From Casuarina equisetifolia (Eukaryota > Streptophyta > Magnoliopsida > Fagales > Casuarinaceae): DNA of 64,000 nt. The translations under genes were made by a program, and so were the position numbers. The DNA lies in NCBI GenBank assembly GCA_028551475.1, contig CM052354.1, positions 2,711,391-2,775,390 of the forward strand, written 5' to 3'. Below the pieces are notes generated by a model that made no database searches, was not told the DNA's origin, and worked only from the letters and a program-made list of their open reading frames with translations. Positions within the stretch are counted from its first letter, which is position 1; each line of letters starts with the position of its first letter. Positions 10,960-21,981 of this stretch are shown piece after piece.

Positions 10960-12400
10960 GATGGCTTTTTATCTTCTCTTTACGTAAAGATTTTGAGATT
11001 AGAAGTCCTGTCACGCACCCACGGACCTATTCTTGGTCCGATGCCTCTCCTCTTCGTTCCACGGAACCGAAGGTATTATCTTTTGCAGCCAAAGAGCCAG
11101 TAACTATGACAAAAACATTAACCTTAGCTCGTCTTCCCCATTGCAAAACAACATCAAGAACATAACCCATCTCGTTACACACACGACTTTAAGTCAAACA
11201 GATAAGGCCAAAACTGGATAGAGAAGTTTATGAGGTGTCGATATGCATGTGTATCGAGTGGGATTATGACCGAATTGGGTCGGGATCAGTGGTCCATAAT
11301 GAAAGCGTTGCCCTCTATGTTTTATCTCGACTTTTTATCTTTTTTTTTTCTCAACTTTTCGTACGTTCAGCTTCTTCTGTTTACTCGCCATCCTTTCTAA
11401 GTTCTTGGTTATAGACTTTTAGACCACACACGCCATGACTGAAAGGAACCAAAACCTATCATTCATGGTGAGTAAAGAGCCAAGAGAACCTGTCAGCTTT
11501 GTCAGCTTTGATGGTTTCAAGTCTTTGCCTTCGTTCTTTTGCTTTTCCATTCCTTACCTTCTTTCGTTGATTCCTGCTTGTAGAGAGAGTGAGAGATGAC
11601 GAAAAGACCCGCTGCCAGATTATTAGCCACAACGTGACCTTGCGTTCGAGCCCTACGGATTTATGCCAAGTTTCTAAGCAAAAGATTTGCCACTTCAATT
11701 ATTCTGTACATGAGCTATTGTAATTATTTTTTTCTTCTTTGATTTAATGATTTTTACGCACAAATAATTGTGTATTCACATTTTCCATGGATACTTTATC
11801 TAAGCCGGTCAATTTGGACCACTGTTCACAATAATAGAGCAACGTGATGTTACCTAATAGTGATAACTAATATGTACTACTAAACACAATTTTGGTTTGA
11901 TCTTTGCCTTCTTTCTTACGGCTTTTGACGTTTCTAAATTATTCTTACTTATATTTCCCTTTTTTTAGGGGTTGGTTAGAAAGACATCATTACTTAGTGA
12001 AAGCCAGCATATAGGGGGAAAAGATTTAACAATGCCTACCTTCATCATTGTATTAGTATTCAATTGCTTTTAGACAACGCATGGTCACGTTCAATCCGGA
12101 ATCCAACTTGATCAATCGGGAACCTTTCTAGAAATATGTTCTAGGGTTTTGTTCTTCTTTCTCCTAATCGGAACTGTTTCCGGTCGATCCTCTCTAAATC
12201 GTTTTCTTTCACGTCTTCTGTCTTCAACATTTCCCAACGTCCATCCTTTTTTTTTTTTTTTTTTTTTAAGTCTTCGTATACCCCTCATCTTCTTCGGATA
12301 ATATGTTGAAATTTTGATGTGTTTATGTTGATAATACTATTTTGTTATGTTGTTAGATATATATCCTTCTCTTATAAATTAATTTTAAGTAAAAAAGCAG
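10960..12400. repeat. Dispersed non-coding repeat copies
   Basis: This contains a copy of the 'agacttttagaccac...cgccaygactgaaaggaa...gtgagcaaagagccaag' family (about 11,410-11,660), which also occurs at 25,140, 26,190, 40,660 and 63,940. A second family, 'aagtcttcgtatacccctc...gataatatgttgaaat' (12,265-12,405), is repeated at 15,078-15,215. Short ORFs here are not conserved among copies. I see no gene. Confidence 0.6.
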
Positions 12401-14740
12401 ATGCAAACAAATCGGTTCTTATCCTAGATTTCGGACCTGTATACCACATCACATCCGCCACGTTCAATGAAAGCATTGCATGGTGAGCAGAGAGCGACAA
12501 AAATATTGTGGGTTATGATAGTCTTGAGTCTTCGCATTTTTTGTTGAGATTTAGATGTGTTTATATTGATAATATAATTCTTTGTTATGTTCCCTGCTAT
12601 ATATTTCTCTATTATAAATTGATTTTTAGGAAAGAGAAAAAGGAGATCTTTTGCAAATACAAAAAAATCTGCAAAAGTCTTGATAGATAGATTCAGCAGC
12701 TCATCTAGTGAAACTTAAGGTACGAGACAATATGCCCAACGTGAGACCCGTCAGCGTTTGGCCGCCATGGCTTGATTTCTTCATGACAACATGGCCGGTT
12801 TGTCCTCTCCGCTGCGAATTCATCTGCTTCAAAGGCAGTGTGGGTTCAAGACAACCAAAAGGATGCGGATGGCAAAGGCAACGCCACGCTGGTCTTTTTA
12901 GAGGCACTTTCCCTGGCTGATTCTCTCATGGTTGAGTACTTTCCTTGTCATAGAGTCAAGTGACCAATGTCTCTCGGTTGAGAAAAATTCCTTAAGTTTT
13001 GTTTAGAGAAGAAGACTAAATCATAGAGAAAGCATTCTCAATTGAATACATTATTGAAAAAGAAAAATTGAAATTGAACTTAAATGGACAGCAAAACTTG
13101 ACGAAACATTTGATATTTTAGTCAAGAAGTCAAATGATTACAAGAATCTTCAGAAAAAATTGTTCCAATTTTTGCTCTATCGTTCAAACCTTACTTTTAA
13201 AAATGAACTACAAATCAAAGAAACCCTAATCACTAGGCTTGATTCCTCCTTAGTGACAGCACTAGTTCCTACTCTATGCTAAATTGAAATGGTAAGGAAT
13301 CATCTCAATCCAAAGAACGAATTGAGATTTTCCTTTGAACTGGTTGTTGTCAAACAGGGAACAGCAATGATCGCATATAATGGGTTTGTTGACCGTCCTC
13401 AATCTGGTAGCATTATATATATTGCAAAGTCAGTCTTTGTGAGGAGATTTACTCGTTGATTTTCAATCAGAATATAGTGTGTGACAATGAACCCAATTTA
13501 GTCTTCTTACTTATGAGATAAAAATGTTTTTAATGTGTTGGTGCGTACATAAACTATAAGTGTAAATACATAACACAATATAACCTTGTTTATTATAAAT
13601 TCTGAATTTTTATCATTAGATTTGTTCAATTTTGGGCATTCCTTTAAATCCCCTTATTTGTTTAATTAACCAAATTTATTAAAGTATCTTTGTAAGTTAG
13701 TTCTTAATTAAAGGTCTGCCATCTCATAAAGTTGTTAAAGAATATATACAAAAATCTGCAATGGTATTTTCCTAACTGGGGAGGAGGATTGGATACTATA
13801 AAGTGGGACAAAGCCTAGACTAGGGACTCCAAAAAAAAATCAGTGGAAAATCTTACTCTTCTTGTTTTCGCCAGATTTTGAGTTTCCATTAGACAACGAC
13901 ATATAAGTACCATTCATCGGTTTGCAGACGTGAATATAATAATCATGGTCGATTTGTGTCACATTGGTATTGGTGGTTGCAGCTCTACCTAATTATAATA
14001 AATAACATACATGGTATGTCACATTCACGGGACGAACGATACCAAGCTATGTTGCTTTGTATGGTGAGCAAGGAGCCACGAAAGTATTGCCTGCTACGTT
14101 GGTCTCGAATCTTTACATTTTCGTATTTCTAACTTCATTTGTTCATTTGGAAGATTTTTCAAATTTCTTGGTTTCAGACCTTAATACCACGTCATATCTA
14201 CAACATTCAATGCCATTCAATGAAAGCATTTCGTGAGTCTTATCGTGGTCTTGATTCTTAACTCTGTAACCACCGTCTTCTTTGATATTTTGTTGAAACT
14301 TCCATGCATGTTCATATTGATAATATATTACTTTGTTATATTTTTAGATATATTTTCTTTTCTTGTAAGTTAATTTTAAGAAAAATATATAAATATATCG
14401 TACAAATGAAAATGCAAAAGTCCTGATGGATATACTCAAAGACTAAAGTGTGGCGGAACTTTTGTCGATAGGGGCAATCAATAGTTGAGTCATGTATAGT
14501 TGATTTTTCTTCTCTCTTAAATTGAAAGGATGGGATGGGGCAAACCATAGTTGAAATTTCGGGCTCGTGTTTGTTTTCTTTCCAAGAGATGATAGCAACC
14601 TCGGCAACAGCTTGGAAACTCCGGCGCGCTTGATTCAGTTGGCAGATTAATCAGCGTTCGGCCTCCGAAGAAACAACCAACATGCCCAAGAAATCAGTTT
14701 GTATGAGATTAAAAACAAAAACAAATAAAAAAGAGAGAGA
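12400..14740. repeat. About 2-kb block duplicated at 36,640-38,995
   Basis: From about 12,700 to 14,740 the sequence parallels 36,960-38,995 in order and orientation. The order is: a GC-rich part, 'aaagaaaccctaatcactagg', 'tgggacaaagcctrg', 'atggtgagcaaggagccac', and 'ggcaacagcttggaaactcc'. The preceding 12,410-12,695 part matches 39,000-39,290 and 62,990-63,260. Identity is about 90% by eye. No ORF spans it. Short ORFs in the two copies differ by stops and frameshifts. Confidence 0.82.
12735..12925 (-). other. GC-rich exon-like fragment, copy 1
   Basis: This is a short GC-rich island in otherwise AT-rich DNA. On the minus strand it reads ESASKKTSVALPLPSASFWLS, stop, then FEADEFAAERTNRPCCHEEI. 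The copy at 36,964-37,215 keeps the same frame open for 83 codons. Composition and open frame suggest a piece of a gene carried inside the duplicated block. I do not recognise the protein. Confidence 0.4.
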
Positions 14741-15230
14741 AAAGAAAGACCATTTCATGTATCATGCGTATCCTAATATAAGTTAAAACTAGGTTACTAA
14801 ATTGTTTTTCTCTGTTATTAATTATCACATTTTCAACAAATGGTTCCTGTTTGGAACAGGAACTATTTTACTTGAAACAAACTGATGTTTGTTGCGTGGC
14901 TCGCACCCCAAACATATAAAACATGAACCAGGAGAGACCACGTACGACAGACCGAACGGAATCCAGAGCTCCAAGTGAGACTACTAGAGACCTGTCTTCT
15001 CCTTCAGCATTTCCGAACGTCCATCCAGTTTCTTTCTTTCTTTCTTTCCTTTTTCTTTTTTTTTCTTTTTTTCTTTTTAAGTCTTCGTATACCCCTCATC
15101 TTCTCTGGATAATATGTTGAAATTTAGATGTGTTTATATTGATAATACTATTTTGTAACGTTGTTCAGATATATGTTTTTCTCTTATAAATTAATTTTAA
15201 GTAAAAAGAATAGATGCAAACGAAACGCTT
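14740..15230. repeat. Dispersed repeat segment
   Basis: This holds a second copy of the sequence at 12,260-12,405 ('aagtcttcgtatacccctcat', 'ttctcttataaattaatttt') preceded by a CTTT microsatellite (15,030-15,078). The 14,923-15,120 ORF is largely this low-complexity tract and is not a credible gene. Confidence 0.5.
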
Positions 15231-18200
15231 TCAGATTCCTCACAGAGTATGCTTGAGGAGAAGCTTGTATTCCTCATGGAGGAGTTTTTATGAAATCCTC
15301 CGGATCAAAAGATTGAAAAACAGTTCAACCAAACATGGTATTTGAAATGTAGCTTTGCTTGTTCATTGTTGTAGACTTTTTTACGAAGCTTGTCTTCCTT
15401 AGTCCTCCCATTCCAACCACGGATACTTACAATACTAGATTTGAATTTTTGTATTTCAGAAGCTATTTGGTGGCGAGCCTTCAGATTTCTCGTTGATAAA
15501 ATGACTTTATGAAAGGAAGGGCGTAAATCATTCCCAAGTATTCCTCAAGCATACTCCTGAAACTTTAATAGTTGACACCTTTAAAACAAGTATGACAATG
15601 GGCAGGCAAAGCTACGCTTCAACTACCATGCCTGGATAACAGTTTCTCAATTTTTTAAGATAGAAGATTTCCAGAAAGTCATGGGCACAAAGCTGTACAT
15701 GTTAAGAAAAAAACGAGTTACTCAGGAAGTGGACAGCACGAGCAGCGACCACACAAAAATAAAATCAAAAACTTTCTGCAGGTAAAACACATATCTTGAT
15801 GTGTTAGATGATATGCAATTATGATTTACCTTAAAGTAAACATTAGACTAAATAGCATGGAAAATATATGCGCTTAGTTATAATGATTTTCCTTAGTATC
15901 TCAACTCCTATTTTCTGACACTAATTGGCATATGCACGACTAAACCTATCAGATCCTTCTCTACTCCAACTTCGCATCCCAAGGCTTCATAGAGCAGCAC
16001 AATATTCCAGCACTGCAATCCAGCACAATATTCCAGCATTGTTACGTGCAGGTTTCACCAAACCTGCAAAACACCTTACTGGGGCGTGATAAAAGCTAGG
16101 CTAGGACCTAGTAGCCTCAAACGTGCTGGATAAGGCACGTTACTCCCTGTTGTCTGCAAAATGGCTATTTAAAGGCCACTGAATGAAATGAATAGGAGAG
16201 AAGAAAGTAACCCAAAGACTCGTTCAAATGTCTCTGTTCTTACCCTTGCGGTAAAGATGGAGTTCAAGGCTCCTACACATCCAAAAGCCAACCCAAATAA
16301 TCCAAATTCCCGTGATAATGGCTTCCATTTGGCCTCAGTTACGTGTGCCCAGATTTGCGCACGTAACACTTTCCCTCTCTTTCAATCAGCTGTATCCGCA
16401 TCCATGTACTCCTCCATACAATCTTGGAGGATTTGTTCTATGTCTATCTCTGCATTTGCCCTTGAAACCAGATTCTGATCTTATTCCTCGCTACTTTAGA
16501 AAAATTTTTAGAATCTAAATGATGATATTACTTTTTTCATCACTTACAATCTTTTCTATTTAATTAAATATCAAAGAAAAAATTACTGCACTCAATTATA
16601 ATTTGATTTTATTTTGAGATTATTCTTTACATTTTACTATAATTGATTCTTTTTCTTCAAAAAAAAAAAGGTTAAATGAGCTTCATTTCAGAATAAAAAC
16701 ACTCGGGAATCTGAATTTTGCACAGCAGAATTAAAACACGCACCATGGTTCCAGTCAAACACACAAAATAACTGGGTCCAAAATACTTTCCTCTACTGGC
16801 CCCTGTTCTTCGCTTTTGCATCGATGCCAAACTTGGGCCATCTATATCCAATCGGCAGACATCATTGGCATTGCTATTGGTAGTGCTGGCATTGTTGTTG
16901 AAGGAAATCCAACATCTTCAACAAGCGAAAGAGGATTCGAACGGCATTAGAAAGTAGGCAAACCGCCGCTGGAGTTGGGGCTGGTCATCGTGGAGGAATT
17001 GTTTGTGGTGGTGGGATCAGCTATGAGGTGAAGCCTGCCATCCATTTTAGGAGTTGTAGTCAATATGCAGGAGGTTCCCATAAATCCATTTTAGAATCTG
17101 AATCCTTGCCTTCATTTTGCTTCTGAAATACAAGTCATCAAATTCTTATTTTTAATTATCTCGATGAATGGAAGATTTCCCGGTGAAACAACAGTTGATA
17201 CCTTAAAAATAAGCATATCACAATGAACAAGGGAAACAACAGTTCAAAACCCATGCTTCGGTAGCGGCCTCTCTATCTTTGAGGTAGGAAGATCGTCTTA
17301 AAGTCGTGGTCCAACTATTCTACAAGGTAAGAAGGAAACGTGACCCTTAAGTGGACAGCATGAGCAACGTTAAGAGAGAACAAAAATCAAAAACTTTTTA
17401 CAAGAAAACCTATAGCATTGTGTTAGATGATATGCGGCAATTATTTTACTTATGAAAAAGTTAGACAAAGTAATATGAAAATTATAATGAATTAACTTTT
17501 CCGTGATCGACGTATCCATTGAACCCATCAAATCCTTCTCCACTTAAACTTTATAATCCCAAGGCTTCTTGGATAGGGCACCAAAATTGTCCAGCAATGT
17601 ACTCCACTTACTTCTCTACAATGCCTTCAATCAATTGTACCTGCACCAACGTACTTCTCCATTTAATGTTTGGATATCTTTCTTTGTCTATTCCAAGAAT
17701 CATTGGATTCACTATGCAATTTATCCTTTGAAACCTGATTTAGATCTCCTCACCCGTAATACTTTAAAAAAGTTGTTTATCAAGAGTCTAAATGACAAGA
17801 TTATGTATGATCTTTTTATTTAATGGACATCAAACAAAAAATCTCTATATGCAATAAATGACAAAATATCCATTAGTTCTCTAAAATCCATTTGAAAATT
17901 ACTCTTTTCCCTTCCCCTTGAAATTCCTTGTCCCTAAAAGAATCATGTGTAATGAGTAGGAAAAGAGACAAGAAAAAGAAATAATCACCACTAATTTGTT
18001 GTCTTCCCTTCGGCAATGGTTTATGTTTCCTTCCAAGATTCCCTGGTGGCTTGATAGACATAAAAGAAGAATATAAAGTTCAAGGTGGGAACTTAAATTT
18101 TTATGAGGAATTTGGATAAACGGAGACAATAATACACATAAATGAGTGAAAGTAACATTTTTGACTTTTCTCTCCATCCAGGTATTGTTAAATGTTACCA

Positions 18201-18389
18201 TTACTAGGGGCTTAGGAGTAATCTTGGATAAACCAACTTAGGATCCTTAAGATATGAAAGAGAAAAATGAAGATATAAAATGTGGGTATCACAATAATGT
18301 AGACAAACAAAAACCCTAAGCAACATATGTGAATTAATAAAAATTTACAAAAAGTGTAATTTTGGTATTAGACAAGATTCACCAAATAC
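15230..18389. repeat. Duplicated 3' flank of the RGA-type CNL pseudogene
   Basis: Two related stretches, about 15,480-16,780 and 17,100-17,880, share 'gttgayacctt', 'gacaatg', 'aatcccaaggcttc' and 'cctttgaaaccwgattt'. Related DNA also follows the other CNLs at 29,815-31,000 and 43,790-45,060. The CNL 3' flank therefore travelled with each gene duplication and was doubled again here. The ORFs at 16,188-16,518 and 17,519-17,823 lie in this flank and are not kept in the other copies. Confidence 0.65.
16040..16368. mobile_element. Solo-LTR-like insertion (329 bp)
   Basis: The segment starts TGTTACGTGC and ends GCACGTAACA, a perfect 10-bp inverted terminal pair with the TG...CA ends of LTR retroelements. 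Inside are CTATTTAAAGG (16,166-16,176), a TATA-like box, and an A/G-rich tract downstream, as in an LTR with R/U5. The flanking DNA is CNL 3' flank, and the corresponding place in the copy at about 17,600 lacks the insert. I see no clear target-site duplication, so it may be old, or it may be a foldback element. Confidence 0.55.
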
Positions 18390-19088
18390 TTACCTTACTA
18401 TACTACGTACATCAGGACAACTCCAAATAAATATTCGATCTAAGGATGGAAGCCTCTCCACGCCTTTAGGAAGATATGTCAACTATAAGCAATGAACAAT
18501 TTCAAGCTCTTTAAGAGACTTATAATTACAAATCCACTTTGGTATACTTGTTAAGTCTTGGCAATCTTGTTGAAGGCACCATGGAAGAGACACTAATTTT
18601 GGAAGTCTTTCAAATTGAACAATAAGTAGATTTTCAAGACCTTTCCATTGTACATGATACTCATCATTAGCAAATTCAAGCTCTTCACAATCACAAAGAG
18701 TAAGGGTTTTAAGTGCGGTGAGATGTAACAATGCTAGATGGAGAGACTTTAGGTCACGTAAAAAATCTATCTTCAAAGTCTCAAGACAAGTGAGGTATTG
18801 TAATCCTTCCATTGGTAGAGTTTCTATACCATAAACATTAATCAATTGAAGTTTCTTTAGTTTTGAAAGAGGAGTGAATAAGGAAGCAACAAATGGATTG
18901 GAGGTGACTGCCATTGATGTATACATCCATGTTGGCCCTAGACATGGTTTCCAGTTGACTTTGTGTAGGGATAAATCTTCAAAGGCATTCGGAAGTAGTG
19001 GCATTGAAGTCAACCTAGGACGCCCTTTGATTGATAATTTTTGAAGACAAGAAAACATATGAGGTGAATGATGCTCCACCACTAACTT

Positions 19089-19093
19089 GTCAC
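19089..19093. other. Target-site duplication, left (GTCAC)
   Basis: GTCAC precedes the element and is repeated at 21,982-21,986. The uninterrupted paralogue at about 45,735 has a single GTCAC at the same place in the LRR codons (GDNLVVEH), which confirms the insertion point. Confidence 0.9.
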
Positions 19094-20359
19094 TGATAAC
19101 TCTATTTTTATAGAGTTATTTTATCTATTTTTTAGGCAATAAATAATACAATGTTTATGAGAAAATATTTGAACTCATCTTATTTATTTGAATTTGTCTT
19201 GTTTTTGTAGCACAAGGAGAAAAAGGATGAACATGGAGAACCTGATGCTTATTGTGTGGCAAAATTGTAATATCAAGATCAAGAAAGTCAAGATGGGCTT
19301 AGGCTTTGGATAATTGTTATTAGATTTTCTATTGTTATTGGATTTTCTATTTAAATAGAAAACCCAGTCATGTTAGGAATTCAAGTCTCAATTAATTTAG
19401 GAGTTCAAAACCCAATTGTTTTAGGTCTCTAAAACTCAATTGTTTTAGGTCTCTAAAACCTAATTCTACTAGGATAGGAGATAGGTCTAAACCTAAACCC
19501 TATTTAAGAGAAGAGAAGAGGCAAAAGAAAGAGGGGGGAAATTGAGCACAACTCAAGAAAGAAGCCAAGAATTCAAGGTTTTCTTGAAGAGAAGACAAAA
19601 AGGGTGACAGACTTCTTGTTCTTGGATTCAAGATGCCCTCTTTATTTCTTATTACCATTCTTCCTCATTATTTCTTTATGTTTTAGTTTATTTTTGTTAG
19701 AGCTACGATGTAACCTAATTATGATGGTATGAATCTTATGATTATTATGTTTTGCAAGATATTTTATTTATGTGAAGTTACATATTACAGAGTTTAATGC
19801 TTTTAGGTGATTAGCTACCACTTAGATGACTTGATTTGCATGTTAAAGACCGACAGGAAATAGCATGCAGTTACTTCTTGTAATATGTAACCATAAATTA
19901 AATATGGATAGACATATACCATATTGTTTGTGTGGCTTTTGGTGTAAACTGGGAATATTCATAGATCCTAATGCATTTGGTTTGTTTCAATTCACATATA
20001 GAGATATAGTGAATTAATGAACTAAGTAGGTTTGCTATACCTAGACATAGGATAGTAAATAAATTAGAAAATTCCGCCATCACATAGATATTATTTCTCT
20101 TGCAAGCATAAATAATCAATATTAGTACCTAGTAATTATGGTGAAGTCATATGCTCTAACATATTTCTTTTATTAAGTTTTCTTAGACTTAGTTAGTTAA
20201 TCTATCATCCATCAATTTGGTTTGCTAGATAAATTCTAGGAGTTATTCACCGTTAGTAATTAGTTGGTCTAGTAATCACCAATCTCTGTGGGACGATATC
20301 TTTCTTATCATTATATTACTTGTTCGACATGTTCGCTTGCATTTAGATTTCACCGAACA
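19094..20359 (+). repeat. Left LTR (1266 bp)
   Basis: It begins TGATAACTCTATTTTTATAG, which contains the short palindrome AACTCTA/TAGAGTT, and ends ATTTCACCGAACA. Its distal half, from about 19,690, aligns with the right LTR from about 21,255 at roughly 85% identity by eye. The central part (about 19,190-19,690) does not align with the right LTR. Confidence 0.88.
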
Positions 20360-20365
20360 AGTTTT

Positions 20366-20383
20366 TGGCGCCGTTGCCGGGGA
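20366..20383 (+). other. Primer-binding site (tRNA-Asp type)
   Basis: TGGCGCCGTTGCCGGGGA lies six bases after the left LTR. It is complementary to the 3' end of plant tRNA-Asp, the primer used by Athila-type elements. Confidence 0.9.
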
Positions 20384-20531
20384 ATTTTATCTTATGAACA
20401 ATTGTTGTGTTTGCATGAAAGCTATATTTTTTCTTTGAATTGTTAAGTTGAGCAATTTTGAGTGAATTTCAAGAAAGGGTTTTGTCTGAAACTATTATCT
20501 CTTACTTTTGCTCGAGGACTAGCAAAATGTC

Positions 20532-20545
20532 AAGTTTGGGGGTTT
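20532..20545 (+). other. Polypurine tract
   Basis: aagtttgggggttt sits directly before the right LTR, at the expected place for plus-strand priming. Confidence 0.8.
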
Positions 20546-21981
20546 TGATAACTCTATTTTTATAGAGTTATTTTGACTATTTTAGGATATAAATAATATA
20601 AGTTTTATAAGATAATATTTAAGCTTTGATATATTTATGTAAACTGGTGTTATTTATGCAGCAAACCCCAAAAGAGCAAAAGAAATAAAAGAAGAGAAAG
20701 TTACAAAAAGGCACGTGAAGAAGACAAGGAAAGAAAAAGAAGTCAAAAGAAGAAAAGAGGAGGCAACGTGTAAAGCAGCAAAAGAGGAGGAAAAGGACAA
20801 AAAAGGACAAGAAAGGAAATAAAGGAAAAGGGGCAAAAAAGTGAATTATTAAGGGAGAATCTTAGGGCATGCATCCCAAGATAGAATAAAAAGGCAAAGG
20901 AACGTGAATTAAAAGGAGAGGAGAAGGCGCCGCACAAGAGTAGAGGAGAATAGGAGAGAGAAGAGAGAGAAGAGAGAGAAAAGAAGAAGAAGCCGTGTGT
21001 TGCTGCCAAAATCAACCAAGGAAGAGAGAAAAAGTGAGAGAAGAAAGAGAAAACCAAGAAAGAAAAAGAGAAATAGAGGCGCGAAAGCTTCCCTCTACTT
21101 CTTATCATTCTTGAATTGTAGAATTCTGTGAGGAATTCTTAAAGAGAAGACAGTGTGGTGACAACTTTCCTGTTTTTCTATTTAAGATGTTTTGCTTAAT
21201 TTCTACTATTGCTTTGGTTTGTTATTTCATTATGTTCTAAATTTCTTTTGTTAGAGCGAAGATGTAGCCTAACTATGATGATGTGAATTTCATAAGTTTT
21301 TATGTTTTGCAAGATATTTTATTTATGTGAGTTATATATTATTTATTCTTAATGCTTTTAAGTGATTGGCCACCACTTAAATGATATGATGTGCATGTTA
21401 GAGACTGAAAGGTAATAATATGCAATTGCTTCTTATAATATATAACCATGAATTAAATGTGTTTAGACATATACCATGTTATTTGTGTGGCTTTTGGTGA
21501 TAAGATGATCGAAAGATTTATTGTAAACCAGGAATATTCACAAATCCTAATGCATTTGGTTTGTTTCAATTCACATATAGAGATATAGTGAATTAATGAA
21601 CTAAATAGGTTTGCTATACCTAGATATAGGATAGTAAATAAATTAGGAAATTCCGCCATCACATGGGTAATATCATTCTTGTAGGCATAAACTATAAAAA
21701 TTCATATCTAGTAGTTATGGTGAAATCGGAAGCTCTAACATGTTTCTCATCTTGATTTTTCTTACTTGGATTCAATTTTAATTAGTCTTGAGTTTTCGTT
21801 TTGAAAGTTTTAAATTTTAATTCATCATCAACAATATTTTGATTTGCTAGATAAATTTTAGGATTTATTCATCATTAGTATTTAATTAGTTTAGTATTCA
21901 CCAATCTTCGTGGGACGATACTTTTCTTATCATTATATTACTTGTTCGACATGTTCACTTGTATTTAAAATTCACCGAACA
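20546..21981 (+). repeat. Right LTR (1436 bp)
   Basis: It starts TGATAACTCTATTTTTATAG and ends AAAATTCACCGAACA. The interior from about 20,650 to 21,110 is a long purine-rich (AAGAGRAGA) tract that is absent from the left LTR. The distal part matches the left LTR. Confidence 0.88.

Larger units (their letters stand above)
19094..21981 (+). mobile_element. Non-autonomous Athila-like LTR retroelement
   Basis: This 2888-bp element is flanked by the 5-bp duplication GTCAC. It has TG...CA-bounded LTRs (TGATAACTC...CACCGAACA), a tRNA-Asp-type primer-binding site, a polypurine tract and only 186 bp of internal DNA. No gag or pol is present, so it would depend on another element for movement. The primer site and the tract aagtttgggggt are typical of the Athila group of plant Ty3/gypsy elements. 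The minus-strand ORF at 20,743-21,108 (Ser/Phe-rich) is only the complement of a purine-rich stretch in the right LTR. The element splits the LRR region of the CNL pseudogene. Confidence 0.9.

Noticed and set aside
15240-15560. Possible MITE from the inverted pair agtatgcttgagga / tcctcaagcatact
   Set aside because: Arms are short and not at matched borders, and no target duplication was seen.
20743-21108. Minus-strand 121-codon Ser/Phe/Leu-rich ORF
   Set aside because: Complement of a purine-rich tract in an LTR; low-complexity translation, not kept in the other LTR.
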